64,000 nt of DNA from Rhyacophila brunnea (GCA_022495005.1 JAGYXB010000606.1:425580-489579); one strand, 5' to 3'. Numbered from the stretch's first letter, positions 21,457-33,934 are shown. The notes: generated by a model from the sequence alone, not told the origin. Program-made: numbers and translations.

Positions 21457-23175
21457 ATACCAAGCCATCACCGTATCATCCTTATAAACTCAACTGCTAT
21501 TAGACACCAATGAAAGTTAATTCTAAACCTTGGAAGAACAAAAAAAGTACCTACTTATATCTATCGTGTTTTATCTAGCTTTTTTTAAAGTTCGCATAAA
21601 AAGGCTGGAATTAAAATCAATACTGCGGCATCTTCCCGATAGAGATAAATTCATTGAATTTATTTATTTTTAAATTGAGAACATAGACGCGCCAAGCGTG
21701 TCTGCCGTCTGGGTGCCGGCCCAAAATTGCCGCCCCTCTCCCTAAATTTAAAAAAAAGTGGAAATATGGCAAGAGTCAATATTAATACCTATTAAATAAT
21801 AATAAGTATAACTTTCTAAATTGTAATGTAAAACGATTTGAAATGGTCGATATATTGTGACGATAGAACACGAAAGTCTAAATTTATAAAATAAACTTTA
21901 CTGACATGGAAGAAAATTGCGCCAAAATTTTTACTATCCGCGAAACAAGTTCACGAGAAATATTTTATCATTATGATTCAGTTGATTTTCTGACTGGTTG
22001 GTTCTTAGGACATTTGCCGCCCGGGTGTTTCGCACCTGTAACACTCCAGCTTGGCGCGCCCTTGATTGAGAATTGTTTATTGTTTTCAATTGGTTTTCAA
22101 TTGCATTCGATAGTTTAATAATTTTATTTTTACATTTAAAAAAAAAATGTTGTAAAAAACATAGGTTTTGTATCAGTTACGAATGTAACTCGTCTTGATC
22201 GTAAGAAAAATAATTGTGTTATTGTAATTAATAAAAATAAATATCACATAATTACTACTTTTAAGTGATTTTTGTGCCTACTTGTAAATGTTAATAAATT
22301 ATTAATTACACCTAAAATCTATTTCTCTGAAGTGAAACCATAAATTTGTTTTCACTCTTTGTTCTCGTTAAAACAATGTTCAAAATAACAATTTTTTTTC
22401 TAAGACTTTTCACTTTTTTTTCGAATACCTAGCATTTTTCCTGCCGTCTAGCTTATTTTTCTATCATATCTGGCATATTTTTGTCAATAATTATGCTTAG
22501 TAACACTAGTAACTGCAGGTCGCCGGTTAACTTTATTTCTTTATACTGGTAATTCACGAGTGATTCATTGGTAATTATTAATTTTAAATAAGTTGTTATT
22601 TAAAAGCCGGATTTCTATCTGGAATCGACGAAACTCAACGTTAAATTATTATAACTACAAAAATATACAATATTTTAAACTGTGAAATATTTTAATTCAA
22701 TGCGGGAAATAAATAACCGATAGGTAGGTACTTGTTGTTTTCCGGTTGTTTAGGTTTTTTTTATAAAGTCCGTATTTTATCTATTGTATTTATTTTGTGC
22801 AGCATAATAATGGCAGTCTGAATATTATTTTTAATATAACTTTTATTTGTTTAGAATTTTAACATCGTGTTGCAGAATTGTTATTATTTTGCACAAAACT
22901 TTTATGCATTTGCGAACGAAGGAGTGTGTTTATTCCAAATGAAGGTAATTAGTCATTTAAATGTTCGCAGTTTCGCTTTGACCAATCGGGATGATTTATT
23001 CATTGCCTACATTAAAATGATGTAATAAACAATTTTCTAGTGATGCTGTGTGTGTAATGTAAATGGTTTCAGTAAATACATACTAGGTACTTTAGTATAG
23101 AATTACAATATTGTGACATTACAAAACAACTATAATTAGAGTATTGTAATTGGTAATATCCGTGGCTCTATTCGA
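21457..23175. other. No clear gene; possible degraded TIR element at 21690-22075
   Basis: 'cgccaagcgtgtctgccg' at 21690 and 'agcttggcgcgccc' at 22050 are partly inverted and both border G/C-rich 'ttgccgcccc' and 'tttgccgcccggg' strings, suggesting an old DNA element. The rest is AT-rich without recognised content. Confidence 0.35.
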
Positions 23176-23326
23176 CTGACTTTCTCTTAGGTATGCTTAC
23201 ATACTGTAGATTAAAGTTTAGAAGGGATCTTTATTTACCTTCATATTTTTTCCGACTTACGCGGCGTCAATGGAAACTCTGCCATTCTTGGTGGTATTTC
23301 CTTGTGTGTCTCTGATAATTATTTTA

Positions 23327-23501
23327 GGCCTTGTTCACACGGCGCGTTTTGACTCGCGCGCATTCCAGGTGCATGTGACCTCATTGAGCCGTCCATATGC
23401 ACTCGCGCCGTGACCACTGTCGTGCGCGGTCGACATGCAGATGACCTCATTGAGGTGTCGACATGCATTCGCGGCGAGACACGCGCTATATGGACAAAAC
23501 C
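23327..23501. mobile_element. 175-bp TIR element with TTA target duplication (PIF/Harbinger-like)
   Basis: Ends GGCCTTGTTCACACGGCGCG and, complemented, GGTTTTGTCCATATAGCGCG. TTA is present on both sides (23324-23326, 23502-23504) while the sister retroelement copy has a single TTA at 5900-5902. The interior is unusually GC-rich (CGCGCG, GTCGACATGC) and has two repeats of 'gacctcattgag'. Confidence 0.85.
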
Positions 23502-23572
23502 TTAGGAATCGGAGGCATCCGGTTCTCCCAAGGTGCAGAACTAACCAGCCATTAGTATGCCAATTGGCAGGG

Positions 23573-23917
23573 CAGTGACGTCCCTAGACAAAATGCTGCC
23601 CCTGGGAACCGCCAAAATGCCGCTCCATTTATTATACAGTATTTTTTATCATCCATGCGCGTGTCGTTTCTGATCACCAAGGACATCGAAGGGCAAAGGA
23701 AGTAAACTAGACATCGCAAACCCGACAAAAAATACATTCATGTGAAACCTTGTATGTTAATTAATACATTTTGCTTAATGGAAAGATATTTTCGTTATTA
23801 CTAAGTTTAGGTAGGTATTTCTATACATACCAATTGATTCTCTTCGATTTGCCACCCTTCGAGTAACTGCCGCCCCCAAGCGACTCTCAATCTGTCTACC
23901 CCCACGGGACGTCACTG
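23573..23917. mobile_element. 345-bp hAT-like MITE with perfect 8-bp target duplication
   Basis: Ends CAGTGACGTCCC and GGGACGTCACTG are perfect inverted repeats. TGGCAGGG occurs at 23565-23572 and 23918-23925. The intact sister copy reads TGGGAGGG once at 5970-5977. It has no transposase. Minus-strand frames of 61 and 65 codons overlap it but are incidental. Confidence 0.95.
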
Positions 23918-24209
23918 TGGCAGGGCAATAACAACATTTAATCAAATCACTTCGGATATTGATATATTCCACTTACGTGAGGGTGAATTTAAGCGGACGT
24001 TGTTTTATAAGTTTTTAAGATAGGGTCTATCAACCTAGTTCACTCTATGCTTCCATGTACTTTTATTTTTATACTAGTATTATTATTTTTATTATTTTCT
24101 AACATTACCCTGAATTTTTATTTGAAAATCGTTAACAATTACTTTATGCCATGTCAATTTGCTATGTTCATTAATTATGTAAAATAAATAAATTTGAATT
24201 TGAATTTGA

Positions 24210-25402
24210 CACGCGGTGGCAACTTTTCAAGAGTTCCACCAATATGCATTCACAGTTTTTCGAAAAATCGATTTTTTGGTTAATTAATATAAAATACATT
24301 AAAAATAATATTTTTCTAATAAACTAAATTAACCAATAATTTATAATGTTATACCTATCAATCAATTAATTTTATTATCTCAAAATACGAGCTTCGTATT
24401 TTTTCCGGTAGGTGCCTCCAGTAGGCGAGGCATTCTAACTCGGCACAATTTATAAAAAAATATTATAATTATTATAATTACCTACCTACTAATTAATACT
24501 TACATATTTATGAAAAATATCAAATATTAATTCACATAATATGTCAGAAATTATTTTATATTGGTATATCTGCAGGCTACATATTATTGTACGATACGTC
24601 ATATTATTATTATCATACATTTATTATTATCAATTCCCAATACATATTTCGTTTTTCAGTTAATAAGTAAGTATTTTTACTTTTTCCAGCATCAAAAACT
24701 CCACTAATAAGAGAAAAAACCCATGATATTTATTACATACTGACTAGGTACCTACAGTATGTACTAAATCATATTTTACATTAATTTACAGAATTGAAAA
24801 ATATAAACATTTTTGGTCATACACTGTCATCTATGAAAATATAATAACACGATTTTATAAAACAAGTCTATTATTCTATTGTCAATACTATGAAGCTATT
24901 TATAGAAAATAGTAGGTTTTGTCAAACTTTTGAAAAAAAAATTGACTAAATTATGCTAGATGTCTCTGTTGCATTTAACTTTCAGTTTTTACATTTTATT
25001 TGTTATTTTTATGGAAATAATTAAAATTACAATATCATGTTGGTATTATTATAAAGAAAAAAAAAAAAAAAATGTTGGTATTATTTTTTAAATCTTTGTA
25101 AAATGGATTAATTTCATGAAAATAGTTGTTCTAAAATTAATTTAAATAAGTACCTAATTATAAAACTGTCTGCATGGTTTTTACGTAGAATACCTATTAA
25201 ATTGTTTGAAATATGAAATTAAAATGGCAAAAAATCTAAAAAATGTATTGCGTTTAGGTAAAATGTAGCCCCTTTCACTAGGTACCAAAATTATCATCAC
25301 CCAAATTATAAAAATTGGCAATATCTATAATATTTTAGTACTTATTCGTATAATAAAATAATATTGAAGATCTTAAAATAGATTGCTATATTATCTTATA
25401 AC
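24210..25402. other. AT-rich, with a diverged TIR-end at 24385-24425
   Basis: 'agcttcgtattttttccggtaggt' resembles the right terminus of the element at 44264-44727. The remainder shows no coding signal. The poly(A) insertion at 25037-25085 is listed separately. Confidence 0.35.
25037..25085 (+). mobile_element. Tiny poly(A) insertion flanked by 14-bp direct repeats
   Basis: ATGTTGGTATTATT at 25037-25050 and again at 25072-25085 flank 'ataaag' plus a run of 15 A. This is what an extremely 5'-truncated retrotransposition event leaves: a target duplication around a tail. Replication slippage is a less likely explanation because the repeats are not adjacent. Confidence 0.6.
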
Positions 25403-26769
25403 TAGGGTTGCCAACCGTTCCGCAAGTCACTTTTCAGGATCTCGGTTGAACTAGGTACATCCGGGATCCTAAATGTCCCTGAATTTGAGAGACCAACATA
25501 ACACAACAAGTTAGCATGTATTTACAGGCGGTAGTACGTATTGTCGCGATCATAAAAATACAATTCAAGTGTAAACTCGTATTATCGTGCAAGTTGCAAG
25601 ACTGCATGCATGGATCAAAAAAGTTTAGCGGCTTCTGAATTTTCACGCTTTAGTTGAAACTTGCATGACATAATATGCGCACGCGCAGTAGAATGATAGT
25701 AGTCAGCCTGCCGGAAAAAAGACAAACTCCACCGCCCAGAGCCTTTTGACGTTTACCAAGTTTCATAACCTGTCAAACAGCACATCTCGCTTACGTTTGA
25801 AGAATTAGATTGACGAAACAGTCAGCACTTTAGCGTCTAAGCAATTATTATCAAGATAATTTAATTTATACGCTATTGTTGCCAGTTAATTCGTTCGCGT
25901 GTACAGATGCCATTAGGTTGTAAGCGTGTTACGCGCCGGGTCAACTGTCTACACTTGTGTGTCAAATAGTTTTCAATTTTTCACTGTGTGTTGTCATTTT
26001 TTTTTAATATGTACTTGTAATCGGTGATACTGATTTCAATACAAACATGTAAAAACTATAGTATTTTGATACAAATATAGTAGGTACACGGAACATTTCT
26101 CGTTTTGAATCCTTCAAAATAATAGTATTTTTTGCTTATTTGTCATAAAATTATAGTATAAATCAGGGGTTCCCAACCCCGTGCCCGCGGGCACCATGGC
26201 GCCCGCGGAACGATTCGTATGTGCCCGTCACTATTCGACAGAGACAGAATTTTCACGCTAGCCTGACACACGCAGAAAACGCGAAGTAAACGAACGCCAC
26301 GAACTGAGCCAATGCAATTTGAATAATAGTTTTATTATTTTGAAACATTTTTGTTTATTATTTATTAATAAATTATGAATATAAGAAAATAAATTATGGG
26401 AAAATGAGAAGTTATGGAAGGAGTTTGTCGATTAAAAATAGGTGGTGCCCGCTACCCTACCGATATTTTAGAATGTGCTCTAGAGTACAAAAAGGTTGGG
26501 AACCCCTGGTATAAATGGTACTATTATAGATATTTCGTGGAATCATTCGGTTGGAAACACTGACGTGATGTTGAGAAGTTGTACATGGGTGATGGATCTA
26601 CATGCGCTAGCACTTTCATCTCGAAAAACGGCCATTCCGAATATAGACAGGGCTACCTTTGTGTGAAGAACACCTACGTGGGCGAATGAAAAATGGGATA
26701 AACTCTAAAAAAGTTCCTAATTCTAGAAAAAAAAACAATTAACGTTGACATAAAAAGTTGGCAACCCTA
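25403..26769. mobile_element. hAT-like element TAGGGTTGCCAAC, with nested MITE
   Basis: TAGGGTTGCCAACCGTTCCG at the left and AAGTTGGCAACCCTA at the right form a 13-bp perfect inverted pair. Flanks CTTATAAC (25395-25402) and CTTATGAC (26770-26777) are 7/8 identical. No transposase frame was recognised; the 70-codon minus frame near the left end is unrecognised. The element at 26164-26508 is inserted in it. Confidence 0.85.
26164..26508. mobile_element. Nested hAT-like MITE, exact 8-bp duplication
   Basis: CAGGGGTTCCCAACC and GGTTGGGAACCCCTG are perfect 15-bp inverted ends. GTATAAAT flanks both sides (26156-26163, 26509-26516). A GC-rich palindromic patch 'gcccgcgggc' follows the left end. Confidence 0.95.
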
Positions 26770-27420
26770 CTTATGACAGTCTTTGTTAAGTTCCATTTTA
26801 GCTAATGCAGAGCGGAAAAGTAACTTTGTAAGCACCAGTTCACAGGAGGCTATAAGAGCGAGGAGGTATTGGAAACTTATTCGCGCAACGAGTTTTGCCG
26901 CGCTACCAGGAACAAATAACGATCAAGCACATAAAACATTTTGATAGTACACACATCCGTACATATTTTTATTACGTCATCACAAATTTTGCGTCAACTC
27001 ATCAGCTGAGTTTACAACTCTAGCAAAGGTAGAAACTGGTAATACTATAAATAAAGATACAGTGATACACAATATAACACAGATACACAATTATAACTAT
27101 TATGTAATCTTATTTTTTGATGAAAATAATGTTGATACCTAATTATTATGATCAACATTCTACACAGCATATTGAAGAAAATCTTCCTGTATAGAGACGT
27201 AGCAACAAAGGACCATTAATTTTCATACAAACACTGTTAAAATAATATTATAAGTATTCCGATAAATGCTATTATATGCATATTACTTGATTGGCACTCA
27301 AGTCAAACTGAAGTTGACTTCAGTAATTTTATATGGAAATTACCGAAGTAAGTACTTAAATAGATTCAACATATTTTGTCTTCTTGTCATTACTGACACC
27401 ATTATTTAGGTAGGTAACAT

Positions 27421-27708
27421 CATAGCCCCCACATTCTGAAGCGGGCCCCCAGGCCAGGATCTTTGGCGGGGACTCAAAAGTAGCGTTTGCCAAATGGTGT
27501 TCGAGGTGAAATTAGCGATTTTTTAATACATCCACTTGAACTATTATGGTTAGTTGTCGGGTTATGAATAATTAATTGTCGAATATTAGAGCAAATTAGT
27601 AACTTGTCTTTATCTCACTTATCTGATTGACCTCCAAACCCGGGCCCCTTTGAGTCTGGGCCCCCAGGATATAGCCCTGTCAGCCCCCCCCCCCTTGTGG
27701 GGGCCATG
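27421..27708 (+). mobile_element. CATGGCCCCCACA-family hAT MITE, copy A
   Basis: Starts CATAGCCCCCACATTCTGAA, ends TTGTGGGGGCCATG. GGTAACAT is duplicated exactly (27413-27420, 27709-27716). The shortest of four copies (288 bp); it keeps 'aggccaggatctttggcggg' and a 13-base C run near the right end. Confidence 0.93.
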
Positions 27709-27716
27709 GGTAACAT

Positions 27717-30700
27717 AATCTGACATAAAAAGATACTACATACCTACTTCCCGTATACCCAGTTACTTGAAATTCGGTACACAACTGCTAATGCTCGAAT
27801 TATGGTCGAATGAGGCGAACCCCACTAGAAACTATACAATAGCGTTGATGATAGGAATGGTTTAGTAGTTTCAGAATATTATATCCCTCTCCCTCATATT
27901 GACAAAAATCGGTCAATGTAGTGATTAATCTTGAAAAGGTAAGTTGGTATAATTACGTAATTTTAATGATATATTGCAAAATAATAGTTAATCAAAAGTT
28001 ATTGAAGAAAACCTGGGAAGTCCAAATTCTTTGAGTTTCAAGAGTTACGTGAATTTTATTGTGCAGAATCAGACAGACCGCACGGTGCCGTCACACATGA
28101 TCAGAATTCTTCTCTGTTTTATCATGAATGCAGAAATGCGAGGAGGTATTTTATTACATACATTTTAGTTTCCTCTTGGAGATTTTATTAAAAAAAAAAC
28201 CTTAAAATATATATTGTCAAAAAGTTTCCATCTCGTTTCATGAAATTTAAATACCTACATAATAAATAATTTAGGTTTACCAGGTTTACCTAATCGGGAT
28301 AATATAACGCTGTATTGCGAAATATATTGGAAATTGGCTTGTACGCAAAGTCGGTAAACGAAACACCTTTCTCATGTTCTGTAACCCTAGTGTTTGATGA
28401 AGTAAAGGTCCCAACAAGTGACGCAACCAGTGACAAAGCCTTTTTAAATTAATATATTTTGTGGCATTTTTGCTATAAAAAACTGTTTTTTTTAAATAAT
28501 AAAATATTGTTTATTTATAATATAATAAGTATATTAATTAATACTTATATATACAATATTAATAATATCACTTCAAGCTTATATTACAATATTAATCAAA
28601 TAAAATAAGTTATGCATAGTAGATATTCAGATAATTTCCCTAGTTTTCCTGTTTTTCAAAGAATTTTCTTACAAAACTCACAGAAATTACAAGGGCATAA
28701 TGAAGTGCAGAAGATAGATAGCTGTTGCTAATACTGGCAAGAAAGATATTTATTTCAAAAGAAACCGTTTTACCAATAATTCTCATAACATAAGTTTAGT
28801 GTTGACTGCAAAATCAATCATTTTTATAGATTTTTATATAAGACGAAATTTTAGACCAAGCCTTATTTATTATTAAAAACGACAAAATTTAACACAGTAG
28901 AAACAAATTTGGAATATATAAAATAGATTGCTACACATTCACATTAAAAGTTAAAAAAAATGTGATTCCAGTAGTGCCTAATTAAAATTATCTTAATTGT
29001 GAGTGATAAAAAGATAGATTAATAAAAATTAGTTTCAATATTCCGTATAATATTTATTTATCAAATAAATATCCCCCTTTTTCGGTCAAAATTCTTTCGT
29101 TGCCTTGTCGTGTTTATGAAACCCTAATAGATTTTAATATTAATTTGCATAAGTGACCATGTTTATTTATTTTATTTGTAATAAAATAATTTATTAGACT
29201 TGTAAAAAACACTTATTTTTTACATGGCTGGCTTTTGGATCAAGAAGTGTATGCCGATTGAATTGTAGCAATTTGAGAGATATCCGGAGAACATAAAATA
29301 CGTCGGCGCGACTATTTCAAATATTTGACGCTGTGAACCTTAGACAATAGATACACTGTGAACAAATTTTATTTTATCACTCACTCCGATAAAATTACAA
29401 TACCTTGCATATTTATTATTCATGCAAACTTATATTAAATTTCAGATAATATTATTAATTATGTAAATTCCCATGAGCATGAAAATTCTTAATAAGTACA
29501 CATCATCTTTAAAAAAATATAAAATATTGTGTTACTTATTATAGGTAGTGTTCCTACCTTGAAAACACAGACTTTCGCATACTGGAAGATAACGTAGGTA
29601 ATTTTTTTTATAATGATAAATTTAATATTAAACATATTTTAATCCATTGATAATAAATAATATAGGTATTATGCCAATCTGCTAATCAAAAGAGAACTTC
29701 GATCTAAATTATATTCCAGCTGCGTCGCGGTTGTCTATATATTATCTTCCGATAGACTTCATGTTTGCCTGATACAAACTGCCGTGGTAAGGCGTTCCTA
29801 GGGCTCTGCATGTTCCGCGGGGCGGGCCGGCGTATAGCCATTTCCCCTACCTAGAGGCGGATGCTGTTCAATTTATCATCGTCTGATCATGAAAGCTTTG
29901 ATTTACGAGTAGTTAAAATCGAGCCTTGGAGTCCACATGCTTGGTAACCCTTGGAAGCCCCTCAAATAAAAATTGGATCAGTTTTCAGTCAACATTCTGG
30001 TTACTAAAGACAAGAGAAGTGGGCAGGAATGTTGGAGAGGGCGTACAGAATGTCGCACCTACCCATCATCGATATCGACCTTGAATAAGGTTGTATAATC
30101 GTGTTATCTTCACGTCGTGTTAGCATAAGCTAAAAAAGATAACACCAAATTTATTATTTTTATTCAGTTTCATAACTTTGTATTATAAAAAACGTAGGAA
30201 ATAGAAAGTAGTACGTAAGTAGTAAAGTAGAATTTCAATCATGCATATTACTGTAGAGTTTAAAGCCGAGTAGGCTATTTTGTTTAGAATAATATTATAA
30301 TGTCCCCTCGATGGCGTTTTTTGGTAAAGCGACTATATGGGATGCAGCGGGTCGTAGTTTGATCCCGCGGTTCTATACAAAAATGAGTATTGTTTTGTTT
30401 CTCAATTCTTCATCATAAATTATTGTGTTTGATCCAGTGCAAGAACTCACTGGGCTGCGCACGTGACTAACAACAAACTATTCCTCGAAAAAAAGACTCT
30501 GTTAATATAACTTCCACTCTGGAGGCTCATATTATACTCCACATAGAAGGGAACATAGTGATTTATGTACTTATTATTTCTATTTTCTACTGACATGGTA
30601 TCCCAACCCTCAATTGGGTTAATTACACCAATATGTCGAATAGGATTTTTCATCAACATGGCAAAGTCGGCTTTTTGATTTTTAAGACTTAGGTAAGTGA

Positions 30701-31056
30701 AGGAAATAATATATTTTCTGCTGAAAAATAAAGAGATTCAACACCAAAAATCATCAAGATTGAACTAGATAAACCAGTCCTAGATACACCTGTCTGTGAA
30801 ATTCGAAAATAAATTATACCTACTACTTAGGTAACACCTATCTGTAAACATCTGTTCAACACAAATGTCAGTTCAAAATTATTTGTTTGAAACTTATGCT
30901 CGTCCACATCGGCAAACATTGCATTTAAATCGTTTACAGTTAGGTACATCCTACAAAATTGCACGCTTCGATCAAAGCAGGATTCCACCAGACCACACGT
31001 CGCTACTTCCGATGAAACCCATTCCGGTTGGAGTACCTACCTCATCAAAAAACAAA
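27717..31056. other. Long stretch without recognised gene or element
   Basis: AT-rich. A moderately GC-rich patch at 29720-29870 is not open in a recognisable frame. 'gatgcagcgggtcgtagttt' followed by 'gatcccgcg' at 30340-30370 looks like a worn SINE B-box region. The 100-codon plus frame 30865-31167 is unrecognised and its 3' half belongs to the dispersed repeat at 31085. Confidence 0.4.
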
Positions 31057-31084
31057 GACATATATTTGAAAACATTTTTAATCG

Positions 31085-31376
31085 TTCCTATACAAAAGTT
31101 TGTACATTTTTTCATAGAGGTATTAAATAAAAAGAGGGGCAAGGAATTGGCTTTCTCATACAACTGAATGAAGCAGGCCAACAATAGCCGACAACTTACG
31201 AGAAATAGCAACGCGATAAAAAAAATGCAGGGCATCATAGAGAATTTACTATGGTCATTATAGCGTACCCAGAAAATATAATGTTAACGTGGAAATTTTG
31301 CCGCAACTTGATTACCAGCCCGCCTCACCATACCAGCCTGCTTCACCACACGTTCATATAACCTGCCGCCCTTAGA
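31085..31376 (+). repeat. About 290-bp dispersed repeat, copy 1
   Basis: Matches 36980-37288 in the same orientation: 'tcatagaggtatt', 'ggctttctcatacaactgaa', 'gcagggcatcatagagaatt' and 'aacctgccgcccctag'-like ends. 'TGCCGCCC' at the end resembles the subterminal motif of hAT elements here, so it may be a right-hand part of one. Confidence 0.75.
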
Positions 31377-31699
31377 TTTTATTACAATGATCATTTGTTT
31401 ACGGACAGATAGGACATCTAGGAACTGGCTTAAAAATGTCTACAAAATAAAATTAAATAAACGCTTAACGTATGTATTCTATTCGTTTTACATTCTTCCC
31501 TCTATCATCCATATAGGTATAGGGAATTAGACAATTGCAACAAATTAGTGACCCTATCATTTTTCGGATAGCGGATAGCAATAATAATCAAAATTAATAT
31601 CTAATTTTCTGTTGCTTAAATTTACATTTAATTCATTGTACCTACAACTACTAAAATAGCAAATAGTTATGTATTGGCAGGGTACCTAGGTACCTACTT

Positions 31700-32123
31700 C
31701 ATGGCCCCCACATCCTGAAGCGGGCCTCCAGGCTAGGATTTTTGGTGGGCCCCCTTACCTATCGCTAAATATAAAGGCAGTGTGACACTCTACAGTAGCG
31801 TTTTCCAAATGGTGTATGCGGTAAAATTAATGTGTACTATAATATATTTAGTGTTTTTTTGTATATTTTAATAAGTACATCCATTTGAATTATGGAGTTG
31901 TCGAGTATCGATACACAATTAAAAATTGTATCGTACAACCACATAATTTTTAATAATAACAATATTGAAGAAAAATAGCACCGCAGGCGATTTTTTTACT
32001 ATTAGAGAGATTTTGTGATGTATGTTTATATCACTTATCTGGTCGATTCGCCACGCCGGGCCCTTCTTGAGCAAGGGCCCCCAGGCTGGAGCCCTGTAAG
32101 CCCCCCCCTTTGTGGGGGGCATG
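31700..32123 (+). mobile_element. CATGGCCCCCACA-family hAT MITE, copy B
   Basis: Starts CATGGCCCCCACATCCTGAA, ends TTTGTGGGGGGCATG. ACCTACTT flanks exactly (31692-31699, 32124-32131). At 424 bp it is the longest copy. The interior keeps 'ggtgtatgcggtaaaatt' and 'gttgtcgagtatcgatacac'. Confidence 0.95.
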
Positions 32124-32131
32124 ACCTACTT

Positions 32132-32750
32132 ACCTACATACAGTATCAAGCGCTTCTCTAGTAGAGTAGAAGACACACCTCTATGAGAGCAATATTCGAG
32201 TCGTTGGACTCGAACAGGAAGTAGGTAGGTACCTATGTATCGTAGAGCATACGTCATTATCTATTTTGAGTACCTAATAAAAAATATTTTTCTTTTCATA
32301 CCACCCGATGATTTTGTCATTTTTTTAATATAGATGACAGATGTGTTTCATTAGAAACAAACTAATAACTACCTAGGTATAATGCTATAATGCCTCGAAA
32401 TTCTGAATAAGTTCTCCTTCAAGACGCAACAAATTCAAAAAGCGTTTTCGTTTTTTTACAAGAGTCTTAGAGGCACAATAATGGGAAATGAGTTACCTTA
32501 TGGGTGTAGTTGTGTTGTAAGGAATTACAATAAATTCTTGAATGTGGAGAAATGTTGAATAAACTTGAATACCTACGTACATATTGAAGATTAATATGTT
32601 ATTTTCAATATTCACCTACGTCTGTATCCATAATAGGTACCTACTCGTAATATTTATTATAGTTCGTCACGTAGGTAAACACAATGCGCATTTAATATCG
32701 ATAATATTTGAGAATGTTCAGGGAGTTTTGTATTTTTTTGTCTTTAATGC
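32132..32750. other. No recognised feature
   Basis: AT-rich with short 'taggtacctac' runs. The 74-codon frame at 32584-32808 runs into the next MITE and is incidental. Confidence 0.4.
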
Positions 32751-32758
32751 CTTGCCCC

Positions 32759-32995
32759 CACGGCTCGAAATGGAACGGAACGCACCGGAGCGCCGTTCCG
32801 GTTCGTGAAATTTGTAAAATTATCGCTCCGTCTCGCGGAAAAAATATGTTGACCGTCTGAGCTAGATAGGCCATAGAATAGAAAATCTGTCACACTTATT
32901 TTTATAAAATACACATACGATTTGATGATTATGTAAATATCTTCAGAAAATTTGTCGAGCGCTCCGGTTTGTAAACTTTTCCATTTCGAGCGCTG
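32759..32995. mobile_element. CAGGGCTCGAAATGG-family hAT MITE, copy 1
   Basis: Ends CACGGCTCGAAATGGAACGG and TTTCCATTTCGAGCGCTG are inverted. CTTGCCCC duplicates exactly (32751-32758, 32996-33003). 'gcaccggagcgc' near the left and 'gagcgctccggt' near the right extend the pairing. Confidence 0.93.
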
Positions 32996-33068
32996 CTTGC
33001 CCCTCATTAAGTCATACACTATCACGACTGGCTTTCACATATTTTATATCTTATTAATCTGTTCTGTG

Positions 33069-33196
33069 CAGGGCTCGAAATAGACAGAGAGGACCGGAAT
33101 GTAGCTCTAGTTTGCGAAATCTCCGAAAACTCCTCCTGTGAAAGCTCCTCGAAAAATTTATAAATAAATTACGTTCTGGTTCCATTTCGGACGCTG
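33069..33196. mobile_element. CAGGGCTCGAAATGG-family hAT MITE, copy 2
   Basis: CAGGGCTCGAAATAGACAGA to TGGTTCCATTTCGGACGCTG, 128 bp. GTTCTGTG duplicates exactly (33061-33068, 33197-33204). It sits only 65 bp beyond the duplication of copy 1 and is about half its length. Confidence 0.93.
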
Positions 33197-33354
33197 GTTC
33201 TGTGGAAACCGTTAAAAACACCGTTGAAAAATTCAGCCTATACCTAGGTACAATAATAAGATGTAAGGTACCTATTATAACAGTGATAGGTACAAGAATT
33301 TTCTATACTTACTTACTTAAGGCTATACCTACTTCAGTTGAGGCACTGTCTAAA

Positions 33355-33705
33355 AAGATCGTAGCTAGGCGATGCGCGGATTGCGCAAATGACGCGTGCC
33401 GAACGAAATATAATTTGTCATAAAAATCCAACATGCGTCTATTTAATCTTATGTTTATGTTATATTACTAATAATAATAGTATATTCAATGACATGTTTT
33501 CTTTTTTAAATACATACGTAAAGTTTTTAGTCATCTTTACACGATTTAAGAATATTTTCATCCGACGCCATGACAAAACAAATCGACGTGCGCACACTTC
33601 GACTATTGGTCTCCGATTGGCGATTCCAGGCGACGAGTGAGAAATTTCGTCGCACCTACTGTTGAAAATTATTTGCCGTTTCACTGAAGTACGCTCTTAA
33701 AAACC
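33355..33705 (+). repeat. About 350-bp dispersed repeat, copy 2 (inverted relative to 8165-8520)
   Basis: Reverse-complement match to the 8 kb copy, for example 'gcgatgcgcggattgcgcaa' here and its complement at 8485-8504. Class unknown. Confidence 0.7.
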
Positions 33706-33934
33706 ACATTTTGTGACACACAGCTATTTTGTCGCATTCGTAACATTTTGCGAAGCGAACGCTTCCTGTACCTACTATTATGGGAAACCTGCCACAGTGA
33801 CTAGGGTGACTGCGGTTTACCTTTACCACACAGCATTTAACCACATGGGACTAATCAGTACATTATTATGAATGGACTTATTAGTTAGTCCTTGTGCAAG
33901 CTGTTTCGTTGGACAATCAGGGAAAAGGGTGCCT

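Larger units (their letters stand above)
23176..24209 (+). mobile_element. Jockey/CR1-like retrotransposon 3' end (copy 2), split by two DNA elements
   Basis: It aligns with 5740-6302: 'cttaggtatgcttacatact', 'ttccgacttacgcgg', 'caaggtgcagaac', 'ttgatatattccac', then the 3' UTR and a terminus of 'aataaataaatttgaatttg' repeats. The frame is broken by point changes and by insertions at 23327-23501 and 23573-23917. Upstream domains are absent. Confidence 0.85.
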
